Below are positions 57,956-64,000 of a stretch of DNA of 64,000 bases, piece by piece. The notes under the pieces are model-generated. The model made no database searches and was not told the DNA's origin. It saw only the letters and a program-made list of their open reading frames with translations. The position numbers and the translations under genes are program-made. The DNA comes from Halomonas sp. Bachu 37 (GTDB taxonomy: Bacteria > Pseudomonadota > Gammaproteobacteria > Pseudomonadales > Halomonadaceae): NCBI RefSeq assembly GCF_039691755.1, contig NZ_CP137552.1:2790001-2854000 (forward strand), read 5' to 3'. Numbering within the stretch: the first letter of the stretch is position 1; the number at the start of each line of letters is the position of its first letter.

Positions 57956-58861
57956 ATGACGCATTCAAGCGCATATCGTGGCCGTTTCGCTCCCACGCCG
58001 TCAGGCCCGCTGCATTTTGGCTCCCTGGTGGCGGCATTGGGAAGTTTTCTCGATGCCCGCGCGGCGGGTGGGGAATGGTATGTCCGTATCGAGGACATCG
58101 ATCCACCCCGCTGCCCCGCCGGGGCGGATGACACCATCTTGCGCCAGCTCGAACGCTTCGGCCTGGAGTGGGACGGCACGGTGATGTACCAGAGCCGGCG
58201 CGACGCGGCCTACGCCGAGACTCTCGAGCGCCTCGAGCAGCTCGACTTGGTCTATCCTTGCAGTTGCTCGCGCAAGCAGTGGCGTGACTACCCCATCTAT
58301 CCCGGCTGGTGCCGCACGGCAGTGTGCGACCCGCGCAAGCCCCAGGCCTGGCGCTTGCGCAGCGACAGGGGCGCCTGTCCTCATCAGTGGACGGATCGGC
58401 TTTTCGGCGTGCAGAACCTTGACCCGGAAGCGCTCGGCGATGTGGTGCTCCGGCGCAAGGATGGGCTGTGGGCCTACCAGCTGGCGGTGGTGGTCGATGA
58501 CGGCGCGCAGCACATCACCGACGTGGTGCGCGGCGTAGACCTACTCGACAACACGCCCTGGCAGCGGCTGCTGCAACACGCCCTGGGATTGCCCGAGCCT
58601 CGCTACCTGCACCTGCCGTTGATCGTGACCAGCGAGGGCCAGAAACTCTCCAAGCAGAATCTGGCCCCGGCCCTGCCCGAGCAGCCGGATCGGATTCGCC
58701 GCCTGCTGGTCCAGGCCTTGCAGGCGCTCGACCAGGCGCCCCCCGCCGAACTGGCCGAGGCCGATGTCGCCACGCAACTGCAGTGGGCGATTTCCCACTG
58801 GCGGGTGGACGCCCTGCGACCGTCACCCCACCGCGTGCAAACGACACACGCCCAGGAGTAA
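57956..58861 (+). CDS. gluQ: Glutamyl-Q tRNA(Asp) synthetase GluQRS
   Basis: The 301-residue paralogue of the GluRS catalytic core attaches glutamate to queuosine in tRNA-Asp. It has the HIGH-like 'FAPTPSGPLHFGSLVAALGSFLDA', the zinc-binding 'CSCSRKQW' and 'GWCRTAVCDP' segments, and KLSKQN. It lacks the anticodon-binding domain, as expected. A longer frame from 57881 adds residues encoded by three 12-base repeats (57917-57952), which are not family sequence. The dksA-gluQ linkage is widely conserved. Confidence 0.95.
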   Translation: MTHSSAYRGRFAPTPSGPLHFGSLVAALGSFLDARAAGGEWYVRIEDIDPPRCPAGADDTILRQLERFGLEWDGTVMYQSRRDAAYAETLERLEQLDLVYPCSCSRKQWRDYPIYPGWCRTAVCDPRKPQAWRLRSDRGACPHQWTDRLFGVQNLDPEALGDVVLRRKDGLWAYQLAVVVDDGAQHITDVVRGVDLLDNTPWQRLLQHALGLPEPRYLHLPLIVTSEGQKLSKQNLAPALPEQPDRIRRLLVQALQALDQAPPAELAEADVATQLQWAISHWRVDALRPSPHRVQTTHAQE

Positions 58862-58867
58862 TCGCGT

Positions 58868-59044
58868 ATGTACGTCTATCGGATCATGCTGTTTCTGGTA
58901 TTCAGCGGCTATCTGTTTTCACCGCTGCTGATGAGCGGCTGGGGGGACCCGGACGTCGTCTGGTATCGGCCCTTTGCGATCTGGGGCGGGCTGATCGCCC
59001 TGAGCCTGTGGCTGGAACAGAAAAGGAAATTGGATGAGCGGTGA
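58868..59044 (+). CDS. cbrX: CbrX-like small membrane protein
   Basis: The 58-residue protein has two hydrophobic helices ('RIMLFLVFSGYLFSPLLM' and 'PFAIWGGLIALSLWLEQ') joined by a short polar loop. It begins six bases after gluQ and its end overlaps the cbrA start by 11 bases. This gene order, with a small open frame translationally coupled to cbrA, matches cbrX described in Pseudomonas putida, where it affects CbrA translation. Coupling here is inferred from the overlap. Confidence 0.8.
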   Translation: MYVYRIMLFLVFSGYLFSPLLMSGWGDPDVVWYRPFAIWGGLIALSLWLEQKRKLDER

Positions 59045-61985
59045 GCTGATCGCGCTGCTGGCGCTCGGTTTCGGCTACCTTGCGCTGCTGTTCGGCTGCG
59101 GCCTGGGGGTGGAACGCGGCTGGATTCCGGTACGCATCGTCCGTCATCCGGCGGTGTACACCCTGGCTCTCGGGGTCTACGCCAGCGCCTGGGCGGTGTA
59201 TGGCAGCCTGGAGCTGGCCGCCAGTGCCGGATACGGCTATCTGGCTTATTACCTGGGCATTGCTGGCGCCTTTCTGCTGGCCCCGGTGCTGCTCGTACCC
59301 ATCCAGCGCATCACGCGAACCTATCAGTTGGCGTCACTGGCGGACCTGTTCGCCTTTCGATTCCGTACCCGTTGGGCCGGCACCCTGATTACGCTGATCA
59401 GCCTCCTCGCGGTGTTACCGCTTCTCGCCTTGCAGGTCAAAACCCTGGGCGAAGCCATTCAGCACATGACCGGCATCGCCAACCCCGGCTGGGTGGCGTT
59501 ATCCCTGTGTAGCGGCATCGCCCTGTTTGCGGTGGTGTTCGGCGCTCGCCACAGCCATCTCCATGCCCGTCACGATACGCTTCTGGCCACGATCGCCTTC
59601 GAGTCCATCGTCAAGCTGGCCGCCATGCTGGGGCTGGGACTCGTCGCCCTGTTTGTGGTCTTCGACGGCCCGGCGGATCTCCAGCAGTGGCTGCAGGGGC
59701 CGGGGTTGGCGACACAGGCAGCCACGCCACGCCTGGACCCGACCCAGTGGCGCACCCTGCTGTTGCTGTTCTTTGCCGCGGCCTTTCTGATGCCGCACAT
59801 GTTCCATATCACCTTCGCCGAAACCCTGTCGCGGCGTACCTTGTTGCAGGCCGGCTGGACGTTGCCGCTGTTCCTCCTGCTCATGGCGCTTCCGGTTCCG
59901 TTGATACTCTGGGCCGCCCAGGCGCAGGGCAGCACCGAGCCGTTGGCTCCCGCCTACGCCGCCTATGCCCTGTCGCAAAGCTGGTGGGTGGGGGCGCTGG
60001 CATTCGTCGCCGGCCTGGCCGCCGCCAGTGGCACCATGATCATCATATCCCTGGCCCTGTCGGGGATGATCCTCAACCATATCGTGCTGGTGGCGCACCC
60101 GCCGGAAGCGCGCCCCGACCTCTACGGCTGGCTGCGCTGGCTGCGTCGGGGTCTGGTCGTCGCCGTGGTGCTGGGCGGCTGGGTCTTCTATCGCACCGTG
60201 GGAGTGAACCATGACCTGACCGCCCTGGGATTGACGGCGTTCGTGGGCATGGCCCAGTGCCTGCCCGGCATGCTGGCGCTGCTGTACTGGCCGGGCGCCA
60301 ATCGCAACGGCATGATAGCGGGGCTGGCCGCAGGAATTGCCATATGGCTATGGGGCCTGTGGTTACCGTTGCTGTTCGAGCTCCCCCTGCCAACCCTGCC
60401 GATTCCTCTGGACGCCTTGGCCCAGACGCCCCACTGGTATCAGATCACGCTGATATCACTGGCCGGCAACCTGATCATGCTGATGACCGTTTCGCTGTTT
60501 ACCCGCACCTCCGCAGGAGAGAAAGCCGCGGCCGAAGCTTGCTCGGTGGACGCCGTCATCCGCTCCAAGCGCCTGCCACTGGAAGCCGTCACCGCTGCCG
60601 ATTTCCCCCACCAACTGGCCCAAGCGCTAGGTGACGACGCAGCCCGGCGAGAGGTCACCCGGGCCCTGAAAGCCCTGGGCCTGGAGGAGAACGAGCGCCG
60701 CCCCTATGCCCTGCGTCGCTTGCGCGACCGCATCCAGGCCAACCTTTCGGGACTGATGGGACCCTCGGTGGCGCGGGATATCGTCGACCGCTACCTGCCC
60801 TACCGTCACGACGGCAGTACCGCCACCGACGACATTCATTTCGTCGAAAGCCGCCTCGAGGCCTATCGTTCACGCCTGACCGGCCTGGCCAGGGAGCTGG
60901 ATGGCCTGCGCCGCCATCACCGCCGTACGCTGTCACACCTGCCGCTGGGGCTATGCATCTTCGGTGACGATGACGAGCTGGTCATGTGGAATGATGCCCT
61001 GGCCGAGCTTTCCGGCATCGAAGGCGACAGCATCATCGGCGCAAGACGCGACAGTCTTCCCGCTCCCTGGCCGGACCTGCTCGGCAGAGCGCTCACCGGC
61101 GATCGCACCCCGTTGTACAAGCAGCCGGCCACGATAAAAGGACGACCGCGCTTTCTCACGTTGCACAAGGCAGTGCTCAGCGACCACGATAGCCGTGGAG
61201 GCAGCGTGATCCTGATCGAGGATCACACCGAAATGAAATGGCTGGAGGATGAACTGGTGCATGCCGCTCGCCTGGCGTCCATCGGCCAATTGGCGGCGGG
61301 GGTGGCCCATGAGATCGGCAACCCGATCACCGGCATTTCCTCCCTGGCGCAAAACCTGCGTTACGATACGGACGATCCGGCACTTCTGGAAACCGCCAAC
61401 CAGATCCAGCAACTCACCGAACGGGTAACGCGCATCGTCAATTCGCTGGTCGGTTTCGCCCATGGCGGCCGCCAGGCGACACCGCTACCCGATACGCCAG
61501 CTTCGCTATCCAGCATCAGCCGGGAAGCCTTGCACTTGATCCACCTGGCACGCTCGGGCGAGGATGTGGAATTCATCAACGCCTGTCCCGCCGACCTGAC
61601 GGTCAGGGGGGACGCCCAGCGGCTGATGCAAGTGATGGTGAACCTGCTGAGCAATGCCCGCGATGCCTGCGCTGCAGGTGGTCGAGTCATTATCGAAGCC
61701 GGCGCGCAAGGGGCTCAGGCCTGGTGGCAAGTGACCGATGACGGCCCCGGCATCGACCCGGCCATCCGCGAGCACGTGTTCGAGCCGTTCACCACCACCA
61801 AGAGCGCTGGGAAAGGAACCGGTCTCGGCCTGTCGCTGGCTTATCAGATCGTGGCCGAGCATGAAGGGAAAATCGAGATTTTTTCTCCCGTTCCCGGTGA
61901 CAACCGCGGCACCCGCCTTAGGGTGTGGCTGCCGCTCTACCCACAGGATGCCCTGCTCGCTCATGCGCCGAATACTGATTGTTGA
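59034..61985 (+). CDS. cbrA: Sensor histidine kinase CbrA (SLC5-transporter fusion)
   Basis: The 983-residue product joins an N-terminal sodium/solute symporter (SLC5) domain of about 13 hydrophobic helices (residues ~1-500) to a STAC/linker region, a PAS-like domain (~625-735), a HisKA box with His759 in [15 protein letters not shown], and an HATPase with DDGPGID and GTGLGLSL. This is the CbrA architecture. In Pseudomonas it senses C/N balance, transports histidine, and phosphorylates CbrB. The last 23 bases overlap cbrB. Confidence 0.97.
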   Translation: MSGELIALLALGFGYLALLFGCGLGVERGWIPVRIVRHPAVYTLALGVYASAWAVYGSLELAASAGYGYLAYYLGIAGAFLLAPVLLVPIQRITRTYQLASLADLFAFRFRTRWAGTLITLISLLAVLPLLALQVKTLGEAIQHMTGIANPGWVALSLCSGIALFAVVFGARHSHLHARHDTLLATIAFESIVKLAAMLGLGLVALFVVFDGPADLQQWLQGPGLATQAATPRLDPTQWRTLLLLFFAAAFLMPHMFHITFAETLSRRTLLQAGWTLPLFLLLMALPVPLILWAAQAQGSTEPLAPAYAAYALSQSWWVGALAFVAGLAAASGTMIIISLALSGMILNHIVLVAHPPEARPDLYGWLRWLRRGLVVAVVLGGWVFYRTVGVNHDLTALGLTAFVGMAQCLPGMLALLYWPGANRNGMIAGLAAGIAIWLWGLWLPLLFELPLPTLPIPLDALAQTPHWYQITLISLAGNLIMLMTVSLFTRTSAGEKAAAEACSVDAVIRSKRLPLEAVTAADFPHQLAQALGDDAARREVTRALKALGLEENERRPYALRRLRDRIQANLSGLMGPSVARDIVDRYLPYRHDGSTATDDIHFVESRLEAYRSRLTGLARELDGLRRHHRRTLSHLPLGLCIFGDDDELVMWNDALAELSGIEGDSIIGARRDSLPAPWPDLLGRALTGDRTPLYKQPATIKGRPRFLTLHKAVLSDHDSRGGSVILIEDHTEMKWLEDELVHAARLASIGQLAAGVAHEIGNPITGISSLAQNLRYDTDDPALLETANQIQQLTERVTRIVNSLVGFAHGGRQATPLPDTPASLSSISREALHLIHLARSGEDVEFINACPADLTVRGDAQRLMQVMVNLLSNARDACAAGGRVIIEAGAQGAQAWWQVTDDGPGIDPAIREHVFEPFTTTKSAGKGTGLGLSLAYQIVAEHEGKIEIFSPVPGDNRGTRLRVWLPLYPQDALLAHAPNTDC

Positions 61986-63333
61986 AGATGAAGCCATCAT
62001 TCGTAGCGCCCTGCGTCGCCTGCTGGAGCGCCAATCCTATGCGGTCAGCGAGGCCGGCAGCGCGGAAGAGGCCCGGGCGCTGGCGCTCGATGAATTCGAC
62101 CTGATCATCAGCGACCTGCGACTTTCCGGCGATCCGGGTACGGCACTGATCGCGGCGGCGGCACCGATCCCGGTGCTGATCATGACCAGCTACGCCAGCA
62201 TGCGCTCGGCGGTGGACGCCCTGAAGCTCGGGGCGGTGGACTACGTCGCCAAGCCCTTCGACCACGATGAGCTGCTGGAAACGGTGGCGCGCATTCTGCA
62301 TCAACGCGCCAGCCTGGAAAGCGTGCCACCGGCCGTTACCGTCGAGGGCGGCTGCCGCCAACCGATGATCGGCGACTGTACCGCCATGCAGCAGGTCTAT
62401 ACGCGAATCAGCAAGACCGCTCCCGCCGATGTCACGGTACTGATCCAGGGCGAGTCGGGGACTGGCAAGGAGCTGGTCGCCCGAGCACTGCACCAGCAAA
62501 GCAAGCGTGCTGGCGCTCCGCTTATCTGCGTCAATTGTGCGGCGATACCGGAAACGCTGATCGAGTCCGAGCTATTCGGTCACGAAAAAGGTGCCTTCAC
62601 CGGTGCCAGCGCCGCCCGTACCGGCCTGGTCGAAGCCGCCGACGGGGGCACCCTGTTCCTCGACGAAATCGGCGAATTGCCGCTGGATGCCCAGGCACGC
62701 CTGTTGCGGGTGCTTCAGGAAGGCGAGATCCGCAAGATCGGCTCGGTGGAAACCCGCCATGTCGACGTGCGCCTCATTGCCGCTACCCACCGCGACCTTC
62801 GCGCGCTATCCAAAAGCGGCGAATTCCGCCTCGACCTCTACTATCGCCTGAATGTGATGCAGATAGATCTGCCCCCGCTGCGCGAGCGCGAAGACGACGT
62901 GCTGAAGATCGCCGATATTCTGCTCGAAAAAGCCTGCAAGCGGCATGGCCGTGAAGGTTTGCGCCTGTCACGCGCCGCTCGACAGGATCTTCACGATTAT
63001 CCGTGGCCGGGTAATGTGCGGGAGCTGGAGAATGCCCTGGAACGGGGCGTGATCCTTGCCGAAGGGCATCTGATCCATTCCGACGATCTGGGCCTTGCGC
63101 CCTCGCCGCCCCGGCCCACTCCTGCACCGGCGACACCCGGCGCCAGCGAAGATAGCGATGCCGATGGCGATCTCTCCCTGGAGGATTACTTCCAGCACTT
63201 CGTTCTCGAGCATCAGGACCAGATGAGTGAAACCGAACTGGCCCAGAAGCTCGGCATCAGCCGCAAGAACCTCTGGGAGCGCCGTCAGCGCTTGGGAATC
63301 CCGCGCAAGAAAACGACGCGCCGACCCTCTTGA
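61963..63333 (+). CDS. cbrB: Sigma-54-dependent response regulator CbrB
   Basis: The 456-residue NtrC-family activator has a receiver domain with phospho-acceptor Asp51 in [10 protein letters not shown], and an AAA+ domain with Walker A GESGTGKE (163-170) and the sigma-54-contacting GAFTGA loop (210-215). It ends in a Fis-type helix-turn-helix ([20 protein letters not shown]). It activates sigma-54 promoters, above all crcZ. ATG 61963 lies inside cbrA; a longer frame upstream is the cbrA overlap. A CrcZ-like RNA follows directly. Confidence 0.97.
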   Translation: MRRILIVEDEAIIRSALRRLLERQSYAVSEAGSAEEARALALDEFDLIISDLRLSGDPGTALIAAAAPIPVLIMTSYASMRSAVDALKLGAVDYVAKPFDHDELLETVARILHQRASLESVPPAVTVEGGCRQPMIGDCTAMQQVYTRISKTAPADVTVLIQGESGTGKELVARALHQQSKRAGAPLICVNCAAIPETLIESELFGHEKGAFTGASAARTGLVEAADGGTLFLDEIGELPLDAQARLLRVLQEGEIRKIGSVETRHVDVRLIAATHRDLRALSKSGEFRLDLYYRLNVMQIDLPPLREREDDVLKIADILLEKACKRHGREGLRLSRAARQDLHDYPWPGNVRELENALERGVILAEGHLIHSDDLGLAPSPPRPTPAPATPGASEDSDADGDLSLEDYFQHFVLEHQDQMSETELAQKLGISRKNLWERRQRLGIPRKKTTRRPS

Positions 63334-63346
63334 ACGCAGCGGCCGG

Positions 63347-63386
63347 TTAGTGCAATGGCCGGCTTATCAGCCGGCCATTGCACTAA
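63347..63386 (+). terminator. 17-bp perfect hairpin after cbrB
   Basis: TTAGTGCAATGGCCGGC (63347-63363) and its exact complement (63370-63386) enclose a TTATCA loop. There is no T-run after it, so it may stop or stabilise the 3' end of the cbrB mRNA rather than act as a classic terminator. Confidence 0.7.
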
Positions 63387-63429
63387 CGTCTAAGACCTTG
63401 AATTACGAAGTTTTTGCTCCCTTTCCGAC

Positions 63430-63494
63430 TGTTACCCCAACATCTGTTACTTCCCCACACACCCAACATTCGAAAACACGGTTTTGCGGTAACA
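63430..63494. promoter_or_regulatory. Candidate CbrB enhancer half-sites
   Basis: TGTTAC occurs at 63430-63435 and 63445-63450, and its complement GTAACA at 63489-63494, 75-140 bases upstream of the sigma-54 promoter. Three such subsites resemble the CbrB-binding arrangement reported at crcZ in Pseudomonas, as I recall it. The spacing suits an NtrC-type enhancer-binding protein acting through DNA looping. Confidence 0.65.
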
Positions 63495-63568
63495 CTTCCC
63501 AGCCAGCTCTCCGCCCCGCTTCTCTTACAGCTTCTTATCTGCATGAAATATATGAATAAAGAACTTGG

Positions 63569-63584
63569 TGGCACAGCGAGTGCA
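63569..63584 (+). promoter_or_regulatory. Sigma-54 promoter of crcZ
   Basis: TGGCACAGCGAGTGCA carries GG (63570-63571) and GC (63582-63583) separated by exactly 10 bases, the invariant sigma-54 (-24/-12) geometry. Transcription should start near 63595. Confidence 0.88.
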
Positions 63585-63594
63585 ATATTACTGG

Positions 63595-64000
63595 GCAAGA
63601 AGAACAGAAAAATGTGGGCAACGCGGCTGAGCGCAAACAACAACAACTTCCTTCAGTCCCGACAAAGCCTGGGCAATAAAAACAACAAGCTCGGGCAGTC
63701 AATGAGATAGCCATAGCAATAACAACAAGGCATGCCATCTCATCCACTTATGCCAATGCCAAGAATATCAAGCAGTGGCAGAACAATAACAAAACAGAGT
63801 AGTGGAATGCCCTAGACAGGACGCGACGTGCGCCAACGACAGCCAACAATAACAATTGTCGTATCGCGTACACCCGGCAATAACAATAACTCGCCGGAGA
63901 GAGAAGCAGTCGCGGTTGGATTATTGTTTTGAATACGAGGCGGTCGCCTTGCGAGTGTCGACTGCGGTGCGTATTCAGGGCGATGTGCCATCACGAAGAA
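63595..64000 (+). ncRNA. crcZ: CrcZ-like small RNA (Hfq/Crc-titrating), runs to or past the window edge
   Basis: The region downstream of cbrB has no credible reading frame but contains six A-rich CA motifs of the AAYAAYAA type: 63636-63647, 63679-63688, 63718-63728, 63782-63794, 63845-63855 and 63879-63889. In Pseudomonas, CrcZ is about 400 nt, is transcribed from a CbrB/sigma-54 promoter next to cbrB, and carries five or six such motifs that bind Hfq with Crc, relieving catabolite repression. Location, promoter, length and motif number all agree. The 3' end and terminator are probably just outside. Confidence 0.88.

Noticed and set aside
63812..63994. 60-codon - strand frame in the crcZ region
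   Set aside because: It crosses the CA-motif region and has no protein features; a regulatory RNA explains the sequence better.

Overview
The window looks like a chromosomal segment of a Halomonas-type gammaproteobacterium (family Halomonadaceae). The conserved genes are GC-rich and typical of that group: metXW, selD-selU, the CbrX-CbrA-CbrB regulatory chain otherwise best known from Pseudomonas, tandem pilT/pilU, and a his operon lacking hisG/hisD at this site. The assignment rests on gene content and protein style, not on a database match.

Positions 1-22,411 are an accessory defence island. It carries a complete BREX type 1 set in canonical order (brxA, brxB, brxC, pglX, pglZ, brxL), all on the + strand and closely packed. 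Two insertions interrupt it. A Schlafen/AlbA_2-type ATP-binding protein lies between brxC and pglX. Between pglX and pglZ lie a DUF262-DUF1524 (GmrSD/BrxU-like) nuclease and a tight three-gene module: a C2H2 zinc-finger protein, a coiled-coil protein and an Hsp70-like ATPase with a C-terminal cysteine cluster. The zinc-finger/coiled-coil/Hsp70 module is the best candidate here for an undescribed defence component. pglX is a mosaic whose AT-rich centre matches the expected target-recognition domain. A perfect inverted-repeat cluster sits in the gap before pglX. The island ends in a small phage-like remnant on the - strand (AlpA regulator plus a winged-helix replication-type gene broken by an in-frame stop), next to a tRNA-Thr/Gln/Phe cluster, a likely integration site.

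Positions 22,845-39,190 are core genes: tRNAs, yggX-mutY, an AsmA-family gene, a PanZ-like acetyltransferase, hisBHAF, a small outer-membrane protein, yjaG, a glutamine-amidotransferase homologue that has lost its cysteine, selD-selU, radA, an NlpE-like lipoprotein, hisC and an AEC transporter. An intact IS3-family element (39,254-40,459) separates these from a - strand rRNA operon (16S-23S-5S, 40,551-45,570). That operon has two promoters, boxA sites and RNase III stems, but no tRNA in its 16S-23S spacer.

Positions 46,021-63,333 hold tyrS, anmK, pilU/pilT, yggS-proC-yggT-metX-metW-DUF4426, sfsA with an aminotransferase, dksA-gluQ, and cbrX-cbrA-cbrB. Immediately downstream, and running off the right edge, is a CrcZ-like small RNA. 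It has a sigma-54 promoter with exact GG-N10-GC geometry, upstream TGTTAC/GTAACA half-sites and six A-rich CA motifs. CbrA/CbrB would therefore drive an RNA that titrates the Hfq/Crc catabolite-repression complex.
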